Shown: positions 24,481-35,157 of the stretch, one piece after another
Layout: the number at the start of each line of letters is the position of its first letter
Position numbering within the stretch: the stretch's first letter is position 1
DNA from: Aquilaria yunnanensis
Lineage: Eukaryota > Streptophyta > Magnoliopsida > Malvales > Thymelaeaceae
Length of the DNA stretch: 64,000 bases
Direction of reading: 5' to 3'
Assembly (NCBI GenBank): GCA_039654915.1
Contig: CM077599.1
Span: 7,380,501-7,444,500, forward strand
Translations under genes and position numbers: made by a program
The notes under the pieces: generated by a model
Seen by the model: only the letters and a program-made list of their open reading frames with translations
Databases searched by the model: none
Told to the model about the DNA's origin: nothing

Positions 24481-25435
24481 ATTTGCTTCCTAAGTAGGAG
24501 TAAAGGGACATATGTACCTGTTATTTTTAGTAATGAGTATTAGTAACTAAAATACTATACTTGACAGGCACGTAGTTCTTTTGTTCACTTTCAGTTGAAG
24601 GGGCGGAGGTAAGGTAGAAAACGAAAGAATTGTTGACTGATGACTTATGGTTGCAGTTAAAAGTTGCCTCTTTTAAGTTTCGACTTGCGGAACACTCAAA
24701 TGGGGGAGGAGCAGGGAAGAAAAGAATGTTAAGGTACAACTTAACGGTTTAAACGCGGCATGATACAGGGTTTTGAAAAAGTTCAACTTTCTTCCAAAGG
24801 AGTTCGTTTTGTGTTGAGAATAAGAGAGACACCTTTCACTTTTTTCTTTTTTCCTTTCTTTTTCTTATTGATACTTATTGACGAATTTGGGGCCCGACCA
24901 AGTGATGTTACATCACTATGAGCTCAATCCGTCGCTTTCAAGTTCCTTGCCGTGCTAGTTGGGTGAGAAACAGAATGTTGAAATTTTGTTTCATAGTACT
25001 TGACAGCGAGTCCGAGATCCACCAGTTTGCACCGTTTCTCCATGTGAAAATTACACTATCACACAAAATCAATACTCCGCTTGACTATTGTATATTTTGT
25101 TTTCTACCCTGTAGGCTCTTCATACGCGGACCAATAATGAGACCCCAAAGCGCTTCAACTTAAAAATAGATGTATGACATTACATGAATAGTTTAGTTGC
25201 TGATTGCTTAAGATCCTAAGACATTACAAGGTTGTTTTACTAACAAAATTGTTCTCAAGGCAGAACAAACCATTAAGAGAGCACATAAGAACCGAAAAGT
25301 GCAGCCTAAACGTTGTTCCACTATAAAATTACATTTGATCTCACCTGAATCTGAATATTAGAATCCGTAGGTCGAAAAAAACACTGATGAAGTTGTCTTC
25401 TTACCATGCAATCCCCTAGAATAACCAACGGTTGA
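24481..25435. other. Spacer between RDR1 and ASADH genes
   Basis: This interval should contain the RDR1 promoter and the ASADH 3' UTR. I see no gene, repeat family or confident regulatory motif. Composition is ordinary AT-rich plant intergenic DNA. Confidence 0.5.
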
Positions 25436-27721
25436 CTATAGAAGCATCTCAGCAATCTGGACAGCGTTAAGCGCTGCACCTTTACGCACTTGATCCCCGC
25501 ATACAAAGATATCAAGCCTGTTTCAAAATGCCATCTCAGAATATATTTTTTTTCCCTGAAAACAATATCAAGTACTAGAGCATTTCTTTTTATGGGCAGG
25601 GAGGAGCTTAAGAGATAAAACGCACCCATAATTTCCATCTTGAGACAGATCACGTCGGATCCTACCCACCGCAACGTCATCTCTGTTTGATACCTCTAGT
25701 GGTGTCGGGAAGTGATTAGAAGCCCGCTCATCAATCACCACCACACCAGGAGCACCTTTCAAAATTTCCCTTGCCGTTTCCTGCTCAAGCATGAACATTT
25801 TCTAAGGTCTGGAACTTTGATAGATAGTGAAATGATGAAAATCTGACTTATATTGAGAGATGCAGAGGGAATTCAGGTGACTTGCTCAAGTGTGAATATA
25901 TTGTGTCATTCATCACATAGTCCATGTTTGCCAAAATTAAGTGCGAAGGGGATGTCTCTGAATCGTAGATACAACAAAACTATTCCCTCATGTAATCTTT
26001 TACTTCAACAGGAGTTCAAATATGCCAGCACATGCAAAGAAAACAAGAGCCAAAAATTTCAACCAACCATTTCCTCTCCCACATCCACCAACAACCACTT
26101 AACCTAACACAGCTACTTTAGACAATTTTCAGAAACTGGCAGAAGGAGAAAATCTCATATTTAGTCAAGCAAAAAGAGTAAGGGTGATAATCTCGTTGTT
26201 TTACAAGGAAAAGGAATAAGGCTACGTAATTTATGTTCTGCAGATATTGATTCAGACTGCAGAATATGGCATCTGAAGAAAATATCAAACTTCCCCTTCT
26301 TAAATTATCAGTTTTTACTTTTACGTCATAGCTTCAGGTAAGAAAAGCTTTACCTCATCCAAGGGCTTCTCAAACTGAAGATTCACACTCTCAGCATGTG
26401 CACGCATCACAGGAACTCGTATACATGTAGCAGTAACTTTAACATCCATGTCATTCTGAGCATATGGAAATAGCACTCAAAATGTCAACTTTGGCACAAA
26501 CATGAAGTAATATGCCAAATATAGACTCATACTTACCCAGATTTTCCCTGTCTCTTTCACCATTTTCATTTCCTCTTCATTGTACCCATTTTCCAGTACA
26601 GGAGCATTATGTGAGAACAAATTAAACGCATACTGCAAAAGCAGGAGAAGTAAACATCCGTCATCACTCCAATAACACCAGTCGTATAAGACAACCCATC
26701 ATAAAATTAGTGATATTGAGAAGTGAATATACATACTTGTTGTTTAAATATTTTACAGGTTGGTGGTTTGCCTTCCAGTACCTTGGAGAAAGAAAGACGA
26801 CACATTTTGTTTCACTGTTACATTAGTAAACCCCAGATATGCCACTGACTCAGGAATAAATAAGAATAGGAAGAAAAGAAGCAATGAATTGGGGAAACCT
26901 CACGAGTTTGCTGCTCAAGTTCTTGCATTGCAGCAGCACCGGCACCACTAGCTGCTTGGTATGTACTAACCACCATGCGTTTTACCTGCAGCATGTAGTC
27001 ATAGATAATTGAGGGAAGTATCTAAGTTGCTCAGAGAAAACTTAAACCATGTACCTTCAGCTGTGAAAAAGGCTAATCTTGAATAAAACACTTGCTAACC
27101 AACACAATTTAAAATCAAGTAGGTAACTGGGACAATGATGTTAAAGCTGAAGTCACTTACTTTAGCCTGGCGGTGAAGAGGGGTAGCAGCCATTAAGCAA
27201 ATAATGGTGGAGCAATTAGGATTCGCAATCAACGCACCCTTCCCTGTCCCGGCTTTGATTCCCGTCATTGCTTCCGGATTCACTTCAGGAATCACCAGCG
27301 GAACTCCATCCACCATTCTAAACACCGAGCTATTGTCCACCACGATCGTTCCTTTGTCCACCGCGACGGGCCCGAACTCCTTGCTGATCGACCCGCCGGC
27401 GCTGAACAGAGCGATGTCGATGCCTTCGAAGCTGTCGGCGGTGAGCTCCTCCACCGTGTATGACCGGCCGAAGAAGGAAACGGACTTTCCGGCGGAGCGC
27501 TTGGAAGCGAGGAGCTTGAGGGAGCGGAAAGGGAAGTTGCGATCGGCGAGGACGGAGAGGAACTCCTGTCCGACGGCGCCGGTGACGCCTACCACAGCGA
27601 CGGAGGGCCCGGATTCTTGGAGCGACATGCGGACCCTGGTGACGGCGAATCTGTTGAGTTTGGGTCTGTTGGGGATTTTACAGAGGAAATTGGATTGGAG
27701 TTGCTGGGTAAGTGTCGCCAT
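25436..27721 (-). CDS. ASD: Aspartate-semialdehyde dehydrogenase, plastid
   Basis: Seven exons join into a closed 375-aa frame: 27721-27161, 26985-26899, 26781-26737, 26632-26537, 26455-26354, 25780-25626 and 25517-25436. The enzyme reduces aspartyl-4-phosphate to aspartate-4-semialdehyde with NADPH, the branch step to Lys, Thr, Met and Ile. A Ser/Arg-rich, acid-poor N-terminus of about 35 residues looks like a plastid transit peptide. The nucleotide-binding 'VGVTGAVGQEF' has Gly45, Gly48 and Gly51. The catalytic Cys is C170 in 'ANPNCSTI', and the catalytic His is H283 in 'VMRAHAES'. Length equals my memory of At1g14810. The chosen start is the Met of 'MATLTQQL'; an in-frame Met at 27955 would add 78 unlike residues and is probably leader. 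Confidence 0.95.
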
Positions 27722-27955
27722 GGCTTTGTTTGTTAATGGTCGTTTCTGAGAATTTTGGAGGGTTTTAAGGAATAGGAGGAGGCAAATAGTTCCCGTGCGG
27801 CGGCTGATTGAGTTCGAGAGCGGAGTGGCACTGGCAGTGTATGTTTGTATTTCGTTTCGTGCCCTTCTATTTATTTTGGAATTTTTCGTGTTTCTTTCAA
27901 ATCCTTTGTTTTCAGCTGCTGGGTTTTGATCGTTTTGCTGCTGGATGAAAACCAA

Positions 27956-30900
27956 TGGATTTTGACCTTTTTCTTTTTCTCTTCAGTTTCCTCTAAGAAA
28001 TAATACACGTATACTCGTAGTCTTTTTTTGTGAGTACGATAGTACTCATAAAAATCATAAAAATGACAATGAAGAGGATGTTGATAAAATATCGTTAAAC
28101 CTTCATCTTATTAATTATATTAAATACTTATTTCGTACCATATCTACTCATTTGCCCATTGTATACTTTTATGATAAAAAATAATAATCTTTCAATAGAG
28201 TACTATAATAAAAGCAATAAATTTGATCTTCCAAAAAACAATATCAATAATAAAATTAGAAATTAGTTTAGCCATAAACAAATCGTAAGAATTTGTCCAA
28301 ATTAAATAAGTGAAATGAGTATGCACTTAATAGTATAACTACAAGCGTGTAATATTGCAAAGAAAATGGTGAAAACCTTCTGCAGAACATAAACCATCTT
28401 GTCTTAGTCTTATAATAATAGTTATCTGCAATTGTATGTAGCAAAGTCAATTAGGTTGTTTTGTTTAATTATTATATTATCGCATCCCTGTGAATACACA
28501 CACACACATATGTGGGTAGGATAGAGGGCAAGTAGACCTAAACTCGTATCCTACCCATGTCCAGCGGATATATTAAAAAAAAATCAACTAGCTTCAAATC
28601 CATTTAGGGGCAATCCGTTTCGGTTTAATCCAATTAATAGTGGGTCAGGGTGGGGTTTTAACGCGGGTCTAAATATTCTATTTGCAATTGGTCACAGTTT
28701 TGATAGTATTTACAAAGTGTGCCACCCAACTTGTCGGAGGTTTCTTCTCGCCGACATCCAAACAACCTTCATCATGACGCGAAGATGACATCAAAGAGCC
28801 ACCAATCGAAGAACGCTATCTATGGCTAGAAATTAGAGAACACACACAACAACCCACACAAAGCCCCTCACCTTAGATGCGATTTTGCCCTTCTGCGGCT
28901 AGGAATCAAAGAACACCGTCAAGGTTGCCCGCACGATGAACACCGGCATCATCCATACTCTACCACAGATTCACTGGTCAATTTGCTTCCTAGCCCAGTA
29001 GTAAGGACCAACAAATAGACGAGACGATGACTCACATGCGGTGGATCTGCTGTCCACGTGACAGAGAGAGACGAGCAAAGCCGAAAAGTTGGAATAGCAG
29101 AAGCTATGACCGTGAAGGGGGAAAATGCCTTAGATCCAATACCCAACTATTGAAACCCATGCAAATACTCACCGGTGGAGAGTGGGATGGCCGCACAATT
29201 TGGGGTGCTCATTCTCGAGTGAGAGGAGAAAGATGACAGTTGCCTTCTCTCTGCTCGGACAAAATTCTTTTCCCAATGTCACATCTGTAATTTTCACTAA
29301 CTTAGTATCCTATCTACCCACCCCATGTGATCCCACCCATCCCAACAAACGAATAATGAGATTCAATTAATCAAATTAAACACAGCCGAACTTCCCCTTA
29401 ATTGTGAAAAAAAAAATCATATTTGCCAACTAGGATAAAATCAAATATCCATAGGAGAAAATATCTGTTGACATTGCTAAAAAATTGTACTGTTTTATAT
29501 AATTTTATTTGATATTTTAAGTTGGAGTAGGTTTTTATTTGATATTTGAAACATTTTCTCTTTTTATATATATAAAGAACTGAATAAAAATTGCACATGA
29601 AAGGAGAAGAAATGTTAAATATAACCAAAAAAAGTATATAACTGGTAACACGTTAAGTTGATTTTTTTCTTTAATGGCCGAGTTAATTGAGAAAAATTAG
29701 GCCATCCCCTTTCCATATCAGTAAATTCTTTTTGTTTGAATGCTGACAGAAAATGAAAGAAAAGCAGAGAAGGGGAATGGACAGAAAATGAGAAATGTAT
29801 TAGTATCATCTAGTATCAAAATAAAAGAATCACAGTAATTATCTTTTCCTATACCCACCCTTCTCCCTCAATCCAAACAAACCCCTAGCTTTGAAAATTA
29901 TCCCCAACTAGTTTACATATAAGGTGTTGCATTGCAATTTCATTTTTTTTTTTAGTTAAGATGTATGTATATATGTATATATGTATGTACGTATATATCT
30001 ATAACTAATACCAATATTATTATTCAACCAACATCATTAAAATTACCTAATTATACTGACGTTATTTTGAATATCGTGGACATATCTATCCATCAACATA
30101 AAATGTTTTTATTACAAATAATAATAATTTCATCAAGACAAATAATATTTCGCCTAAGCTCACTCCAGAATCAGTGCACTACAATAATTTTTTGTGCATT
30201 GGAATTTATAAATATAAGATTCTAAATTTGAAAAATAAATGAGAAATTATCTTACTGGAAAATATAAACTTTGGGAAGTCTCAATGTGTTCAGCATTTAC
30301 CACTATACATTGCAACTAGTAATGTAAATATTTATATTGACAGATATAGCACTTACATCATATCCGCATATTGAAAAACTCCATGATGATGATGCAAACA
30401 ATTTCTCACTGTTTAAAGATAGGTCACCAATTGTAGTAGCACTTCGTTTTATGTGCAAAAACATTCTCATTTGTCCAAAAATTATTACAACATAGTCTAT
30501 TTTAGGTAGTCTCAAATATTTGCAATCACATCTAGTAAATTACTTTACATTCAATCCTTTAAACAATCATTTCAATATTTACTTTTTCCAACTTTTTTAA
30601 TTTTTATATAAAAAATTAAGGACAAAATTGGAAACAATGCATAATCTTTCTCTATTTTCTCAATTTCTATGTGAAACCAAATAATACAATTGATATGAGT
30701 TAACTTTGAGTATGTGTTTAACCATAACATGATCAAATAGGAAAGGAGGCCAAAATTAAGGAAAACCAAAATAATGTGAAGAAAAATGTTAACTTATTTG
30801 TTTAAAATAATATCACAGGTCAAAGATCTATCGTGTATTCGGTAACAATCATTGGACAACAGAAAAAGTCATTCAAATTTGTTCAATAAATTAATCAAAG

Positions 30901-31607
30901 AACTTGATAAAATGTATCAAAAACCTGATGTTAATTCACAGTTTGAGAATATTGCAAGTATTAGTAAAGAGAAAAGCTAATACAAAATTGATATACATGT
31001 AAAAAATGTACTTCCGTTTCAACAAGTTTTTGTTTGAGTTTCTCAATTTGCCTCATAGTTCTTGAATTTGTGAATCTCCCACTCAAATGGATGGACATAC
31101 TTCGTAAAAGCGTCACCTATACTTTTAGAATCTCTGCATAACAATCTAAAACAATATCCATCACTTTGATAAATTAGAATTTCAGTGAATAGAATGAGTT
31201 TGTAACAATCACGATTTAGGTTTAAATGACTTTTAATCAGTGGTTTTTTGAAGAAAAAAAAAAGAAGAAGAAAAGTCTTATAATTATGTTATCTTTTTTA
31301 ATCAAATAAAATTGCCATGGTTCTTGGTTTTTCTAAATAAAAGTATGAATCAGATAATGATCTGTCAATATTCTTTAGACATATAATATTCGTATTGTAA
31401 TATTATCACGATTAATTTTCATTCTTATCAAAAAGGATTTTATCACAAAGCAAGCAGAGCTTTCAAAACGTTGAACAGAAAATATCCCACATGGCAGCGT
31501 CATATTGAATTAAAGATTTTAGGGCATTTTTGGAATTGATAGTGTAAAAATTGCGGTTATATATAAATGGAAAGTGTGCCATTATGGCACAAACAGCCCA
31601 CCGAAAC
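27956..31607. other. Intergenic region left of the Mutator-like element
   Basis: No gene is supported. A short CA run (about 28496-28507) precedes a 10-bp stem, GGGTAGGATA with TATCCTACCC, near 28505-28555. A GC-richer patch at 28720-29270 contains only short frames of no recognisable family and may be transposon cargo. An ATGTATAT-rich simple repeat lies at 29960-30002. The remainder is AT-rich. Confidence 0.5.
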
Positions 31608-31616
31608 AATAATTTT

Positions 31617-33056
31617 GAAGTAAATTGCATTCGTGGCCCTTAATATTTTATTATTATACCATTTTAAACCCTAACATCAAAACTTTATATATAATGTCCC
31701 TAATATCGTTTAAGTGTTCCATTTTAGACCTTCTATTACCTTGATGTGTTAAGTTGGATAGAAAAAAAAAGTTAAAAACCTAGTTTTAACATCTGAACAT
31801 TTTATCTTTATTTTAGAAACCTTAAAACTTTCTCATTTAAAAATTACACCACCATATCCATAACTCACCACACTTACACTCCTCTCCGGCCACCATAATT
31901 TGTGAAAGTCACCGATGAGGGGCTTGGTTTTGTAATGTTAAGACTATATAACAATAGCCTATGGGTTGAGGGCTTGATTTCGCTTGGATTATTTTAATTT
32001 TTGGTTTGAATCATATTTGGGTCAAGGATTTCATTATTCTTCTCAGAATTAGAGTTTGCTCCCTTCGCTGCCTTCCCCAGCTTGTACAACCCCTATGTTT
32101 TGGCCGCTGCCACGATCAATGCCAACGGCCCCAAATCTGAGCATAAAGACTCTCCGTTCACCATGCTACCTCCATTGCACGACGTTTGCATCCTGTTTGT
32201 ATTAGCACCCAGTTCCCATTTTCTAAATCATATCATCCGTGGTCAGCTTTGTCTGGTCGTTCTTTGATCACCAGCTTTTCACTGGTTCTTTTTTAGTGTC
32301 GGTCATTTCGATCGATTCTTCATCATAGGCTGCGTTACAAATGTTGGACTCAGCGTAGAGGAGCAAGCTCCACATAGAGTTATTAAGGAGCGCGACACCA
32401 ATGTTGAGAATCCCCTAAGGGCGGCTAAAGGGTCGGCAGACGTGGAGGGTGGCAATGCGCATTTCTGAGTTATCATACGCCTTGGTCTCTGGGTAGGATC
32501 GAAGCTGGAAGAGATCTCCTGTGAGAACTTTAATATGGTCGATGATGGTGTCCTTGACCTAGGCGGCAGAGGAAGATGACATGAAGATGGACAAAGCAAT
32601 AGTCAAGCTGGCAGAGGACGAAGATGAAATGAAGACGACATGAAGATGACATGAAGGTGGTCAAATTGGTGGCTGCAAATTTTGTGAGTCCAAAATCGTA
32701 GAAGATAAAATCAAATTAAAACCACCCAATATTTTTCTTTAAAATATAAAGAGGAACCATAGGTGGCTGGTGGCGGAGGACCGTAACCAAAGGGGTTCAT
32801 GAGTGTGGTGAGTTGTGAAGACGGTGGTTCGATTATTAGAAAGAAAAGTTGTAAGGTTTCTATGACAAAGATAGTATGTTTAAGGGTTAAAACTAGGTTT
32901 TCACTTTTTTCTGTCTAACTTAGGGCCTCAAGTTAAGAGAAGGTTCAAAATGAAACACTTAAATAAGGTTAGGGACGTACTATGTAAAGTTTTGAGGTTA
33001 GGATCTAAAATGGTATAATAATAAAGTGTTAGGGGCCAAATATGCAATTTTTACTC
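31617..33056. mobile_element. Mutator-like element with ~180-bp terminal inverted repeats (Pack-MULE-like)
   Basis: The left terminus (GAAGTAAATTGCATTCGTGG...) and right terminus (...GGCCAAATATGCAATTTTTACTC) are inverted partners. They stay matched for about 180 bp, including 'tattattataccatttta' opposite 'aaaatggtataataataaa'. Flanking 9-mers are AATAATTTT (31608-31616) and AATAGTTAT (33057-33065), 7 of 9 matching, fitting a Mutator-type 9-bp duplication. The 1.1-kb interior is GC-richer than its surroundings (31840-32830). It has short frames on both strands (e.g. 32303-32599 minus) that I cannot assign. No transposase is present, so it is nonautonomous. Confidence 0.7.
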
Positions 33057-33068
33057 AATAGTTATGCG

Positions 33069-34058
33069 AGATAATTACAATTTGCCCCATGATATTTAGA
33101 TGAAATTACACTTTGTCACTTCCTGTTTCAGAAATATACACTTTGTCCCTTACTTTTTAGAGGTGAGTATTATTTAAACAAAATATAAAAAATTGAAAAG
33201 ACTTATTATTTTCGGATAAAATGGTTCAGTTTCTTTTTTAGTTCGGTCGGTTTGGATCAAAACTAAATTTCATATTCGGTTATCAAATCGGTTATTGGAT
33301 TATATACTTAAAACCAAATAAACTAAATAGACCAAATAGCAATAAATATTTTACTATTATCCATAATGATCATATATATATATATATAATTATTTCCTAC
33401 TAATTTTTACTATTATCTATATTAACCGTACATATATAAAATTATTTCCTACCAATTTTAGACAATATGTTTTCTATCTTTCTTTAATTTTGGGTATGAG
33501 AGGTGAAAATTTTAATATGTATCTTTTTTTTTTTTTCATTTACTATGTATCTAGGTCTTAAAAAAAATTGATAAACCAAAATATAATTCGGATGGTTTGA
33601 TTCGATTATGACATATAATCGGACAATTCGGATATACTTTCTAAAAACCAAAAATCAATTGGATCATTATATTCGGATCGATTCCAAACCGATCCAACCG
33701 AATGCTCACCCCTACTGCTTTTTTAAAACAATTTAACAACAACTTCTAAAATTTTAATTTAGACTATACGGTTCTCATATTTAGTAATTTCAATCTAAAT
33801 GGTCTTTGTTTTACAGTTAATTGATATTTAAAATATATATTTTTCTATTTACTAAAAAAAATTAATAATTTAAAATGTCCATTAACTGTAAAAAAAATAT
33901 CATATAAATTAAAATTACCAAAAAAATGCCTACCGTAATATTTAAATTAAGATTTCAGAAATTATTGTTGGACTGTATTAAAAATGTAGGAGTAAAGTAT
34001 ATATTTCTAAAATAAAAGGGATAAAATATAATTTTATCTGGTAAATTGTAACTAATCC
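33069..34058. mobile_element. MITE family A, copy 3, carrying a nested hAT-like MITE
   Basis: The left terminus 'gataattacaatttgccccatg' pairs with the right terminus 'ggtaaattgtaactaatcc'. 'acactttgtcccttac' pairs with 'gtaaagtatatatttc', and the centre has 'ttaattgatatttaaaatat' and 'taaaatgtccattaact'. Removing the nested element at 33158-33714 leaves about 425 bp, close to copy 4. It begins only about 12 bp after the end of the Mutator-like element. Confidence 0.7.
33158..33714. mobile_element. hAT-like MITE nested in MITE family A copy 3
   Basis: The ends are TAGAGGTGAGTATT (33158-33171) and AATGCTCACCCCTA (33701-33714), 12 of 14 complementary. Flanks are TTACTTTT and CTGCTTTT, an 8-bp duplication with two mismatches. 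The interior is rich in 'cggttcgg'-type words. Part of the same family occurs at 61134-61291. Confidence 0.65.
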
Positions 34059-34219
34059 TAATTGTGCATCACCACTGTGGCACGCCCTCTGTTTCTTGCT
34101 CCGCTCATTAATACCCCTCCCCTGTTTTTTTCAACTCCTCGACAGCAAAACACTGTTAAAAAAAAACTGCAACTCCTCTTCTTGGGTATCCGACGTCCAA
34201 AAAGCAAAAGGCCGGAGTC

Positions 34220-34600
34220 ATGGTCGTGTTCGATTTTACAAGACGGTCATCGACTGCGACAGCGACAACTGGGTTGTTGACGAGTTGGGTTTCACTGATT
34301 TGTTCAATCAGCTCTTTCTCACCATGACCCGGATTTCTATTACCGTCACAAGAATGAATTCTTCAAAACCTTCCTTTTGATGTTTTTTTTCGGGAATTAG
34401 TTTTTAGTCCTCTTTTCTTTGTAACATAAATTTTTCTTCTTTGTTGTATTTAGGAACCAATGATGAAATAGATTCACTCGCAAATGAAAGCCATCGACGA
34501 CATTGTCCAAGCTCTGAAGCATACTCCGATTCTTTCAAAGGTCGTTCCGGCTATTAAACAGCTCCGAAGCATACTCCGATTCTTTTATATGGAGAGAGGA
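34220..34600 (+). pseudogene. Fragment of a phosphoethanolamine/phosphocholine phosphatase (HAD family)
   Basis: Translated pieces match, from memory, the N-terminal part of plant PECP1/PS2-type phosphatases (formerly 'inorganic pyrophosphatase 2'). 'MVVFDF' at 34220-34237 is followed after a two-base loss by 'VIDCDSDNWVVDELGFTDLFNQL' (to about 34313). A second piece at 34450-34560 reads like 'MMK*IHSQ...DDIVQALK.TPI...VVPAIK'. The deletion destroys the catalytic DFDKT motif, and MMKEL has become MMK-stop. Between the pieces the sequence ends in an acceptor-like 'ttgtatttag|gaacc', so an intron seems retained, pointing to a DNA-level copy rather than a retrocopy. A 27-bp piece (34509-34535) is repeated at 34560-34586. 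The remaining two thirds of the gene are absent. Confidence 0.75.
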
Positions 34601-35157
34601 AGACAAACAGAGGCACGTACTTTAATTCAATGGTTGCGCTTTTCAGTTGCAGGAAGGAGTAGAGTAGTTGGCTAAATGACGAATTTGGTTATCTAAAGTT
34701 CAAGTTTGTGACTTCAACACCACAATAGTTGCATAATTGACGGTACCCCAGCAAATTTAACGGAAGTGGCATAGCTTAGCTTAGCCAACTTCTTAAAGTT
34801 AGGGGTCAATTTTGCCAAAATAATTGTTTTGTAGCATAATTAAGCCAGGAAGCGAACACTCTGTTTGCTATTTTTGTCAGCTGGAATCAAGTACTACTTC
34901 AAATTTCAAATAAGCCAGATAAACAATAATAGTACCAATTCAGTCATCCCTGAATGATGGGAAGGCTCTTTGTCCCAAGGTGAAGGAAGAGCAGCCATTT
35001 CTTTCTCGCATCCCATGGCTGGCCTTCCCCAAATGGCTGCAACATTGAGTTGATTGAGTTGAAACCATATGGATCGAGTATACTACATACATACTAGTAA
35101 CATCCATCGCAATAAATTGGGTTTTCGAAACCTTAGCTGCTGCAGTCTGTCATGGGA

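Noticed and set aside
27204..27749. 181-codon plus-strand frame
   Set aside because: It is the antisense shadow of ASADH exon 1, which is GC-rich and clearly coding on the minus strand.
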